Source: Chrysomallon squamiferum
Taxonomy: Eukaryota > Mollusca > Gastropoda > Neomphalida > Peltospiridae
DNA: 64,000 bases
Direction of reading: 5' to 3'
Assembly: GCA_012295275.1 (NCBI GenBank)
Contig: CM022668.1
Span: 10,642,486-10,706,485 of the forward strand
The position numbers and the translations under genes were made by a program. The notes below the pieces were generated by a model. The model ran no database searches. It was not told where the DNA came from and saw only the letters and a program-made list of their open reading frames with translations. Positions 17,094-28,800 of this stretch are shown piece after piece; the first letter of the stretch is position 1; each line of letters begins with the position of its first letter.

Positions 17094-18250
17094 ATTTGTC
17101 GAAATCGTTTTATAATGTCGTGTTTTAGAACTAACATTTCAGTGCGACTTTGAAGTCGAGCAGTATCTTTGTTTCTGTATGTGAATCTCTATATATTTGT
17201 AGTTCTGTATATGCATACGTTAGTTTATATGTGTATGTTTGTCCTGGTGTATTTTTTGTATGTATGTGTTTGTCTTAATAAATATGTGCAGATGTATGGA
17301 TAAAGATATGTATATTGATTAAAATAGAAACAAAAGAAGAAGAAATAAAATAAATAATACCAAGAAGCAAAACACAGATAAATGACAGATAAATATGAAT
17401 ATGTTTTTATACAGTAACATACATCTGTATAGGAATATTTTAAAACAACAAGAAGAAATGAATATAAGGAAACTCATATTTCTATATTATTACATTTCAC
17501 TAAAAAAAAAACACACCAAAAAACAGTATTATTATCTTTTTACTTTATTCTTTTTTTTTCTTTTTCTTACGTACCTTTTCTTGTACCAATTTAAACAGGC
17601 GAGATAGCTACTCAGTCTTTGGTTGAGAAACAGGCAGGATTGAAGTTTTATTTTATTTATTTTACTTTATTTTATTTATTTATTTATTTATTTATTTTTT
17701 TGTGCAGCTACTAACAATTTTGCTGCTATGTGTAAGTAAAGTATTCATAATCAATAAATCAAATGTTTTCAGAGATCGCACACTGATTAATTTCAATGAT
17801 GAACAGGCTGAAAGTTATTTTAGAAAACTTAAAAACAATTTTAAATAAAGAAGTGTTGATTTAGAAAAATGGTTCACGAATATCAATTACGTGATAATGC
17901 ACATGTTACTAGGAGCAGTGCTAAGAAATTCCAGATGGGTGATTTGATTTGTCTATTATAAATGTATGTATGTATGTATGTATGTATGTATTTTTATTAT
18001 TATTATTATTTGTAGTAATATTAATATTAGCATTACTATAATTATTGGTACTATAAGTATTGGTATTAATGGTAGTAGTAACTTTTGTACAAAATATAAT
18101 ATACTGCAGATCTTATAACTAGTAAGATGTCTGGTTTAACTGTTCATGATTTTTGATGTTGAACATTTTTAATAATTTCAATTAATATTTAACAAGACAA
18201 AGTTTGTCCTGGTATTGAGTTCATATATGTTTACAATTATGCTGTAGAAA
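16149..18250. other. Convergent intergenic region, copy 1
   Basis: Lies between the 3' ends of the + pseudogene (16148) and the minus gene (18251). From about 16230 it matches 24015-25839 in the same order: ACTAAGTGTTAGAAACTG, ACT-rich tract, 50-bp minisatellite, ATT run, ACTCAGTCTTTGGTTGAGAAAC, GATCGCACACTGATTAATTTC, ATTAGTACT tract. It holds probable 3' UTRs and polyadenylation sites of both genes but no separate gene. Confidence 0.7.
16510..16790. repeat. 50-bp minisatellite, about 5.5 copies
   Basis: The unit AATGTGTAATATGACAGTAG plus TAGTGTGACACATTGGTGTGAACAATGTGT repeats with an exact period of 50. A shorter array with the same unit is at 24285-24460. It produces artefactual SHYYCHITHYTLFT-like frames on the minus strand. 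Confidence 0.92.
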
Positions 18251-21200
18251 TTAAACTCTTGAATTTATTTTCTCGTAGATGTTTGGCTTAACAGTGACTG
18301 GATCAAGTCTTTCGTATTCATTCATCAGAATTTCTTGTCCAGCGTTCACATAGCCACCATCACTTTGCTGCTGGGTTGTATCTCGTGACGAAGTCTGACT
18401 GTTATGACTATGAACTGTAACATGCCCAGGCTCTTCTCAATTTTCTCCTTCTACGTTTTCATAGTGTCCGCCATCTTGGTTTGTCGTGTTGATGTTTTCT
18501 TTGGCTCTAGAATCAGATGTCGTTCTGTGACGTCTAACATATCTGAAGAAAAGAGATTTGGAAGAATTGAATTTTTTTCGGTGTATTGAAAAAACGCTTT
18601 TTTTATTATTGTTATTTATTTTCTTTTTATAGAAGTGAAAACATTTCTCAAGCCATATTTTTCACGGGAAACGTTTATAAAATTAGGCTTTTTACAACGT
18701 ATTAAATAAACCTTATGAATTACAACTTTATGAGTTGCCAAAAAGGAATTGTGAAGTGATCACTTTGGTGTAATTACTTACATAAACATTGTCTGATCGT
18801 TGTAAGGTTCTATGCAGTTTATATATTTGTATCTCTTTTAATTATTTATCAGAAGTATAAAATACAAATCTACCGTCTGGAGATTAGTTTGGCATAGAAA
18901 CATTTAATTATCTTTGTATAAATAATAGAGTAATCAAGTATACACATACACATCTGTATCTATGTATCAGTCAATCTACATAGTAAATTTAATAGTTTTA
19001 TTTCTCTTTATCTTTGTTAACTATACGCTGTGTTATAAATGACCAATGTGTTGATACAAAGATGACAAACTTACAGAATAAAGACAATTACACCAATAAC
19101 AAGTAAAACACAAAGTATTCCAGTGACAACAGACAGAGCAGTTATCGTGGATTTCAGCTCCTCGTATTCTGTATTTTGAGTTGTTTCTGAAACTAAAATC
19201 TCATTGGTGAATATATATACTGCTATTACTACAATTAGAACCCCATTCACCTTATTGTAACAGCTAGTACTACTCTTAGCAGCTGATATTTGTACTTTTA
19301 CTATTATTTCTACTAATTGTAACAGTTCTACCAACAGCAATAACAACAAATTAAATGGACGTTCAACAAATTTTCATTTTCATTTCAGTAAGCTTTTATT
19401 TTGTGTATTAATGGAGTAAGTAAAAGAAAGCTGACCTCACACAAACACTTTTACTTACTTTCTGTGCACGCGTCTCCTTGCCAACCAGTTTGACACTGAC
19501 CGCTGCACGACCCTGTCACGTGATCACATGGAGCATGCTCATCTTTACACTTCCTGTCTTTACAGGAAAATCTGCAGTTTGATCCATAGCTACCTGAACA
19601 TTCTATTTTATGTTAAAAAATAAATAGGTAAATTCATTAACTAATAAAAGTAATTCAAGAAAAAGAAATGAAATGAAGAAAATGAAATAATAAATACAAC
19701 ATGAAACAACAACAAAAAAAAGAAAACGAAAAATGTACAATAAACAAAATTGAGGTATTTCATGGTTAAACACATTAGATTTAGAGAAATATTCATTTTT
19801 CTATTTCATTTACATCATTCAAACACGAACAAAGACAAACATACAAACGTACACATACAGACACTACATCGTTACAAATATTATCGTAATCCTGAAATAA
19901 TTAAAACTTTCTATTTTTCTATCGTTCAATGTGTCGACTGCAATCATTACAATCTCATTGTCAACACGGCAGTTAAAACAATCATTATTTGTAATAAATA
20001 TTTACTTTCTGTACACGTGTTTCCTTTCCATCCGTTCTCGCACTCTCCGTCACATGATCCTGTCACATGATCACATGGAGTTGACGTGTCTTTACAATGT
20101 CTTTCAGAGCAAGAAAACTTGCAGTCAGGTCCGTATTTACCTTCACAACCTGTTTTATATATAAAGTGATATATTAGTATTATTTATTTCCAAAATAAAC
20201 CAGTATCTAAATATATTGTCATATATTTCTACAGAACATCTTAAACACATCATAAACCATAGCAATATAAATAACAGTATATCTAGAATTCAATATCCTT
20301 AAACTGAAATGAAAAGAAAAGTAAAATAAATTGTATTAAGAATATTTATAATATCTTCACACACATTTTGATACATCTAAATCACATCCTTATGTAGATA
20401 AATATCTTTAGAAAATATCAACGTACCTAAATCTGTTACTTTTTAAGAAAATACATTATAATGTAAATACAAATGTTTCTGAAGAAATAAAAAAGTAATT
20501 TGTATCACACCAGTACAGTCTGTTCCAGTCCACGGTTCCTCACATCCGCCTCCACATGAACCAGTCACGTGATCACAGCTTGCTGTTTTGATCAGACAGT
20601 GTCTTCTTGCACAGTTAAATTTACAACCGTTTCCATAGAAACCAGAAGCACATGCTGAGAATAAATATTAAAAAAGGTAGAAAGTATTAAAGTGTTTTTA
20701 AACATATATTATAATTTTTGTTAATACTATTGGGATTTCATGAAACTTTAATAAATAAAAAAGATATGTAAGGAGTATGTGTGTATGTGTGCGTATTGGT
20801 GTTTCTGTAGGTGTAAACAGGTAGACATATAGATAGAGAGACAGACAGACAAATATATATAAAAGTCCAGTTATCTAGATACATTTCTCGTGTTTCAAAC
20901 AATCAAATGATATTTAGGATGTAAATCATTTACTTACGTTCCAAACAGTTCACATTTCTCCATCCTGGTTTACAGCCGTTTTCACATTTACCAGTTTTAA
21001 CATCACAAACTGAACTGTCTCCACTACAGTGTCTTTGACTGCAGCGCAACTTACAACCAGGACCAAATCTACCAGACTCACATTCTGTAAATAGATTCAA
21101 AGTTGTTTATAGTAACTGATCGCACATCAGTTTGTTTGCTGAATTAGTGTTAGAATGAACAACAATTTTACGAATTTGTTTTTTGATTTATTAAAATAAT

Positions 21201-23814
21201 TTATAACATGAACATGTTTTTAATTAATAACAGTATATATATATTCGGATTTCATTTTAAATATATTACTTGTATATGTTTTAATTAAAATAAGTACAAA
21301 ATTGTCCTTTACAAACCCTTATAAATGTGATTTCATTTAAAAAAATAAAGGCTCCAGAAATAAATGTAAATCACGAAGACAAATACCATTTAAATTTGAT
21401 TTTATAAAAAAAATTAAGGTTCCAGAAATAAATGTAAATGTTGAAGATAAATACCATTTACACAGTCAGGTAACTGATATCCGTCCAAACAGCCGTTAGT
21501 GCAGTTTCCATAGAAAATGTCACAAGTTGAATCACCAGAACAGTTTCGAGAATCACACGATGTGATACAGTTGTACCCGTATGTACCACTGCACTCTGAA
21601 AACAGCAACAACAACAACAACAACAACAAATATTCAACATAAGTATGTCACAAATGTATATCAGGAAATATAATCATATATCTTTTCACGCATCCATCTA
21701 TCTGTCTTTACGGATCAATATATCGATCTGTCTAGCTGTCTAACCATCTATCTGTCTGTCTGTTTGTCTGTCTGTAGGTCCATCTATCTATCTGTTTGCC
21801 TTTCTCTATTTCTCAACCTGTCTTTGTGTCTGTTCGCCTGTCTGTCTATTTATCTGTCTCTTCATCTTTCTGTATTACTCAGTGTACGTATCTGTCAGTG
21901 TGTGTATCTGTTTATCTGTCTGTCTACCTGTAAGTCTAAATGTCTGTCTCTCTGACGTGTTTCTGTGACTTGTGCGATGCTGCTTTTCTTTAAACTTAAC
22001 AATCTTTTAATCCTCTTTCTCTCTGTATGTTTAAATGTCAAGAAGCATTCGTCTATTTCCACACAACTAGAAAATTAAAACTAATTAATTATATCTACAT
22101 GTATCTGTATTTATATTTAACAATTTAAAGTAAAATACAAACCAACTGTACAGTCCAGTGACTGATAACCTCGATCACATCCAAACTCACACTTTCCTGT
22201 CACGTGATCACATGAGCTGCTTTTCAGACAGTGTCGTTTACCGCAGACAAATTTACAATTTTGTCCATACCTACTATCCTGACATCCTGATAAAAAAAAA
22301 AAAAAAAAAAAAAATAGCCAATATTCTCTTCCAGTTAGGAAATAAAGGAAAATATCGTAAAGAAAATGTAAAAAATAAAAAAAAAAAGTATAAAGAAAAG
22401 AAAAATTAAAAAAACGAAATTTTTTAATAAAATGTATTTACTTTGTGTACAGTCAGTTCCTGTCCATCCTGGTTCACAGCCATTGTCACACTTTCCTGTG
22501 ACACTGTCACACGATGATGTTCCACTGGTTTGATCACAGTGTCTGCTAGAACAGTGAGAACCACACAGTACACCATAGTGACTTGAATCACACACTGAAA
22601 AACACATTTGTAAAAGGATTAAAATAAATATTAAAACTGTAATTTAAAAAAGCAAAATGTTTTAGACTTCAGTAAATCATGTTTTCATTCTGTGTTTTAT
22701 TTCTTTCTTCATTGTCTTTTTTCCTGTTTTTTTGTATGATACAGAAAAGGAAAGACTTAAATATATACAATTAGAAATAAAAAATATATAAATAAAAAGG
22801 AGATCTATAGAAACTTACAAAAGAGATAACTATTCTGTATTTTGTTATCTCTAACAAAAATAAATTTTATAAGCTATGATTATTATTATTATTATTATTA
22901 TTATTATTGTAGTTGTTGTTGACATTGATGGTGTTGTGGATTTTCTAAGTGTTGATGTTACTGTTTTGTTGCTGTTGTTGTTTTTACCGTCGCAGTGTGT
23001 TCCAGTCCAGTTTTGTTGACATCCTCCAGTACATTCTCCAGTGACGTAGTGACACGTGTTTTCTTTACAGTGACAAAACTTTGTACAGTTCTCTCCAAAC
23101 GTACCAGTGTCACAAACTGAAATAACAACAACAACAATAATAACAATAATAATAATAATAATAACAGAACAAAAACAATAATGAAGCAGTAACAGTAATT
23201 ATAACAATAACAATAATAACAGTGATGACAATAATGATTGTGAAGATAATACTAATAATAATTATTAAAATTACAACAGCAACACTAACAGTGAAACATA
23301 ATATCTGATTTATCGTAATAAGATGAGAGATAAAAGTGATTAACTTTCATTATTGTATAATTGTTTTTATTTTCTGTAATAAAATATATAAAGTATGCAT
23401 ACACACAAGACACACACAAACACATACATTATTTAGCATTATAGATATGTAGATTATATTTTTCCAACGTAAGTAAAGAAGAAAGGGAAATGTATTTTTA
23501 AACATTATTGAATGCAGATTTCTCTTAAATTGATATAACTATTGTTACTTTTATTCTGGAATTTGAAAAGTAAAACATCACAAGAGCTAAAATATTTATT
23601 ATACTTGTTAATCAGTTTAATTATTAGTTTATTATTTGACTCACCAAATACTTCAACTTCACAGAAATCCATCGCTTTTCCACAGTTACCACCATAAACA
23701 TCATTGTTTGTTCCCTGATACAGTGTGATGTACTGAGCCATGTTGTTACATGTTACACGTGTTACATCCTTGCTGTTTATTGTTGTTACACCACACAGGT
23801 GACTGGTGTTAGTC
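18251..23814 (-). CDS. FTP-MEGF receptor with stop-truncated ITAM-like tail (5' end in gap)
   Basis: Minus-strand exons in order: second FTP exon 23814-23645 (cut by the gap), EGF exons 23116-22988, 22594-22442, 22286-22143, 21595-21455, 21084-20938, 20654-20511, 20149-20006 and 19602-19459, TM 19186-19075 (EEL, then a 23-residue hydrophobic run from TALSVVTGILCVLL) and tail 18542-18251. All ectodomain borders are GT/AG with phase 1, lengths match the paralogues, and each EGF has eight cysteines. Such MEGF/Draper-type receptors sit in the plasma membrane and bind cell-surface ligands. The FTP module is a discoidin-fold sugar-binding type. The tail starts YVRRHRTTSDSRAKEN, keeps one YENV motif, then meets TGA (18439-18437). 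Beyond the stop the exon still encodes YVNA, YERL and YEKI with a final stop. The gene is well preserved apart from this nonsense codon; the signal, first EGF and first FTP exons are lost in the gap. Confidence 0.87.
18266..18316 (-). other. ITAM-like YERL-x9-YEKI motif in the tail exon
   Basis: The minus strand encodes NEYERLDPVTVKPNIYEKI followed by NSRV and a TAA stop. Spacing between the two YxxL/I motifs is nine residues, within the range known for ITAMs, with acidic residues before the first Tyr. In Draper and MEGF10-type receptors an ITAM recruits Syk/Shark-type kinases after Src phosphorylation. In this copy the motif lies downstream of an in-frame TGA and so would not be translated. 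The copy at 25.84 kb has it too, out of frame. Confidence 0.7.
20760..20880. repeat. TG/GA-rich intron tract
   Basis: Short GTGTATGTG and AGACAGACAGAC runs between two EGF exons. The paralogous introns at 28.5 kb and 61.75 kb hold the same tract. Confidence 0.6.
21690..21960. repeat. CTGT tetranucleotide tract in EGF intron
   Basis: A CTGT/CTAT-rich stretch between EGF exons 22143-22286 and 21455-21595. A near copy lies at 29488-29790 in the next gene. Confidence 0.8.
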
Positions 23815-24014
23815 NNNNNNNNNNNNNNNNNNNNNNNNNNNNNNNNNNNNNNNNNNNNNNNNNNNNNNNNNNNNNNNNNNNNNNNNNNNNNNNNNNNNNN
23901 NNNNNNNNNNNNNNNNNNNNNNNNNNNNNNNNNNNNNNNNNNNNNNNNNNNNNNNNNNNNNNNNNNNNNNNNNNNNNNNNNNNNNNNNNNNNNNNNNNNN
24001 NNNNNNNNNNNNNN
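23815..24014. other. Assembly gap (200 N)
   Basis: Placeholder-length gap that cuts the second FTP exon of the minus gene. On its right the sequence is already the 3' flank of a + strand paralogue, so a gene 5' end, a divergent promoter and a + gene body may be missing. Confidence 0.97.
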
Positions 24015-24762
24015 TAATGATTATAGAAAACAACTTTATATTGCACACTAAGTGTTAGAAACTGTTATATTTACACTGTCTGCTATTTCTGTAGCAGCCA
24101 ACAGAGTTTATGAAATATATAATAGTAATACTACTATTTGTACAATTTTTAACAGTTAACCTTACTGTTTCTGCTAATACTACTGTTCCACTACTGCTAT
24201 TAGTACTACATCTGCTACTACTACTCTACTACTACTGCTGCAACACTGCTATTATCTCCACTACTAGTACTGTTAATCATTGGTGCAAACAATGTGTAAT
24301 GTGTAATATGACAGTAGTAGTGTGACAGATTGGTGTGAACAATGTGTAATGTGTAATATGTCAGTAGTAGTGTGACAGATTGGTGTGAACAATGTGTAAT
24401 GTGTAATATGACAGTAGTAGTGTGACACGGTGTGAACAATGTGCAATGTGTAAATTGACAGTAGTACTGTGACACTATTGCTTTGCAGACAGTATGAAGT
24501 CACAAAGTGAATAATACTGTACCACAGTTTTACGAGTAGTGTATAAGTTAATGACACGTGGATAGTAGTGACTGTTGACTTATTTATATGTGACACACAT
24601 ACAACACTAGAATAGTTCCGTAGCTATAATAATAATGTAGGAGGGTGCGTGTCTATATGTATTTTGTATTTATGTATTTCTGCGTCTATGTGTGGATGCA
24701 TCTATGTATGTATGTCTTGATCTATCTATGTATATTTCTTTCTTTCTTTCTTTCTTTAAGTA

Positions 24763-24800
<38 letters not shown>

Positions 24801-25839
24801 GTTATTATTTTGAATACTTATGTGCAGATGTATGGATGAAGATATGTGTTTTGATTAAAATACAAACAAAAGAAGAAGAAATAAAATAAATAATAAAAAA
24901 CACAGATAAATATGAATATGTTTTTTATACAATAACATACGTCTGTATAGGAATATTTTAAAACAACAAGAAGAAATGAATATAAGGAAACTCATATTTC
25001 TATATTATTACATTTTACTAAAAATACAGCTATGGGTATTAATATCGTTTTACTTTATTTTTTTTCTACGTATTATTTTTTGTACGAAATTCAAACATGC
25101 GAGATAGCTACTCAGTCTTTTGTTGAGAAACAGGCAGCAATGATGTTTTTTTAAAAATAATGTTTTGTCCAGTTACTAGCACACATAGCTGTTATGAGTA
25201 AGTATAACATTCATAATCAATAAATTAAAAGTTCTCAGAGATCGCACACTGATTAATTTCAATGATGAACAGACTGAAAGATTGCTTCTTGATCGTTTTG
25301 ATTATCTCACAGAAATAGACGGCGAAAAGCAACCAATGCTTAAAATTTGAAACAGTAAGTAAGACAGTTATTTTAGAAAACTAAAAAAAAAAAAAAAAAA
25401 AAAAGAAAAATGGTGTTTTGAAGATCAGTTACGTGATTTCAATTACATGTTTCTAGGAACAGTGCTAAGCATTTTCAGCTCTGCGATTTGATTTTGTCTA
25501 TTATAATATATTATTATATTATTATTATTATTATTATTAGTAGTAGTATTAGTAGTAGTATTAGTAGTAGTAGTAGTATAAGCAGCAGCAATAGTACTAT
25601 CAATATAAGTATTACTATAATTATTAGTACTATTAGTATGGTATTGGTAGTAGTAACTTTTGGACAATAATAATATACTGCAGATCTCATAACATATAAA
25701 ATGTCTGGTTTAACTCTTCGTGATTTTTTTTTATGTTGATAGTTTTTAATAACTTCAAGAATAACTTTTATAATATTTGAGAAGTCAAAATTCGTTTTGG
25801 TATTCACTTCGAATATTTATAAAAATAATGCTGTTCACA
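24015..25839. other. Convergent intergenic region, copy 2
   Basis: A direct duplicate of 16230-18250: same landmarks in the same order, with a smaller minisatellite (3.5 copies of the 50-bp unit at 24285-24460) and an 87-base segment (25281-25367) absent from copy 1. The + strand gene expected to end just before it is hidden in the gap. A 38-codon open stretch (25234-25347) is discussed in the findings. No other gene is seen. Confidence 0.75.
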
Positions 25840-28800
25840 TTAAACTCTTGAACTTATTTTCTCGTAGATGTTTTGTTTAGCAGTGGCTGGATCAAGTGTT
25901 TCGTATTCATTCATAAGAATTTCTTGTCCAGCGTTCACATAGCCACCATCACTTTGCTGCTGGGTTGTAACTCGTGACGAAGTCTGATCGTTATGGTATG
26001 AACTGTAACATGCCCAGGCTCTTCTCTAGTTTCTCCTTCTACGATTTCATAGTGAGTCCGCCATCTTGGTTTGTCGTGTTGATGTTTTCTTTGGCTCTAG
26101 AATCAGATGTCGTTCTGTGACGTCTAACATATCTGAAGAAAAGAGATTTGGAAGAATTGAAATGTTTTCGGTGTATTGAAGAAACGCTTTTTTTTTTTAT
26201 TGTTATTTTTTTTTTTTTTATATGAGTGAAAAGATTTTTCAAACCATATTTTTCACGGGAAAGTTTTTATAAAATTAGGCTTTTTACAACGTATTAAATA
26301 AACTTTATGAATTACAACTTTATGAGTTGCCAAAAGGAATTGAAGTGATGATCTTTGTGTAATTACTTAGATAAATATTACATAGTTGTTTTAATAGTTT
26401 TATTATATAGTTTATATATTTTTACCTTTGTTAATTATTTAACAGAAATGAAAAATACAAATATACCATCGAATTCAAATAGTGCATCTAAAATATTACA
26501 AAATTAAATCTTAAAAATATGAGAAAAATACTCGAATGTACTTTAGAGAAACAAACCCAGGAGAATGATTTCTAAATATGGTGTGAAATAAATATTGTTT
26601 TTTAATTAAACATTGTAAAAGTTATAGTTAATTTCAGTACCTATGATTACTAATTTTTATTTTAATCATTTGACAAATGAGGTTTCTGAGAAAAGTATGT
26701 AATAATACAAGTTAGTTTGTCACACCAACATTTAATTATCTCTGTAAATTTAATATTCATGTCTTTTTGTTTCTTTGTATCTATTTTAACTATATGCTGT
26801 GTTTTAAATGACCAATATTTGATACAAAGATGACATATTTCTACAGAATAAAGACAAACAGTTAACAAACAAGCAAAAACAAAAAATTAAAGTGACAGAC
26901 AACACATTTTCATTTTCGTATTCTTACTTTTGGTTTTATTCTGAAACTAAAATCCCATTGGTAAAATATATATACTGCTATTTCTACAATTTAAACCATC
27001 AGATATTACTTTTGCAACATCCTTGTTTACTGTTTGAACTGAAATTTGTTTGAAAATTTACTATTATTTCTACTAATTAAAACAGTTCTGAAAACAGCAA
27101 TAACAAAAAATTAAAATGGACGTTCAACAAAATTTTAATTTTCATTTCTTAGTCTAAGAAATATATTGTTTGAAGATAGCATTCTTCCACTATCTTAAAC
27201 TGAGATGGATCTAACAGTTTTACTTACTAATTGTACAAGCGTCTCCTTCCCAACCAGTTTGACACTGACCGCTGCACGACCCTGTCACGTGATCACATGG
27301 AGCATGCTCATCTTTACACTTCCTGTCTTTACAGGAAAATCTGCAGTTTGATCCATAGCTGCCTGAACATTCTGTTTTATGTTTAAAAAATTAATTTATT
27401 AATAAAATTAATTCAAGAAAAATAAATGAAATGAAGAAAATGAAATATTAAATACAACATGAATGAATAACAAAAAAAAAAAAAAAAATGTACAATAAAC
27501 AAAATTGAGGTATTTCATGGTTAAACACATTAGATTTAGAGAAATATTCATTTTTCTATTTCATTTACATCATTCAAACACGAACACAGAGAAACATACA
27601 AACGTACATATACTGACAGTACATCGTTAAAAATATTATCGTAATCCTGAAATTTAAAACTTTCTATTTTTCTATCGTTCGATGTGTCGACTGCAAACAT
27701 TACAATCTGATTGTCAACACGGCAGTTAAAACAATCATTATTTGTAATAGATATTTACTTTCTGTACACGTGTTTCCTTTCCATCCGTCCTCGCACTCTC
27801 CGTCACATGACCCTGTCACGTGATCACATGGAACTGACGTGTCTTTACAATGTCTTTCAGAGCAAGAAAATATGCAGTCAGGTCCGTATTTACCTTCACA
27901 ACCTGTTTGATATAAAGTGAAGGGGTTATGCTCTTTACAGACACCTTGTTTAAAATACACGTACACACACACATACACAGAGATATAAAGTCAAATATGT
28001 TAGAGACAATCTCTATACACGATAGCAATATAAATAGCAGTATATCTAGAATTCAATATCTTTAAACTGAAATGAACAGAAAAGTAAAATAAATTGTCTC
28101 AAGAATAGTTTATAATATCTTCACACACATTTTAATACATCTAAATCATATCCTTATTTAGATAAATATCTTAAGAAAATATCAACGTTCCTAAATCTGT
28201 TACTTTTTAAGAAAATACATTAGAATGTAAATAAAATATTTGTAAAGAAATAAAAAAGTAATTTGAATCACACCAGTACAGTCTGTTCCAGTCCACGGTT
28301 CCTCACATCCGCCTCCACATGAACCAGTCACGTGATCACAGCTTGCTGTTTTATTCATACAGTGTCTTCTTGCACAGTTAAATTTACAACCGTTTCCATA
28401 GAAACCAGAAGCACATGCTGAGAATAAATATTAAAAAGGTAGAAAGTATTAAAGTATGTTTAAACATATATTATAATTTTTGTTAATAGTATTGGGATTT
28501 GATGAAACTTTAATAAAAAAAAGATATGTAAGGAGTATGTGTGTATGTGTGCGTATTGGTGTTTTTGTAGGTGTAAACAGAGAGACATATAGATAGAGAG
28601 ATAGACAGACAAATAGATGTAAGAGACCAGTTATTTAGATACATTTCTCGTATTTCAAACAATCAAATGATATTTTGGATATAAATCATTTACTTACGTT
28701 CCAAACAGTTCACATTTCTCCATCCTGGTTTACAGCCGTTTTCACATTTCCCAGTTTTAACATCACAAACTGAACTGTCTCCACTACAGTGTCTTTGACT

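Noticed and set aside
22958-23146. Alternative frame QFVTLVRLERTVQSF over EGF exons (also 30.8, 45.9, 59.4 kb)
   Set aside because: It is the +1 frame of the VCDTGTFGE exon; cysteine spacing, phase and donor support only the EGF frame.
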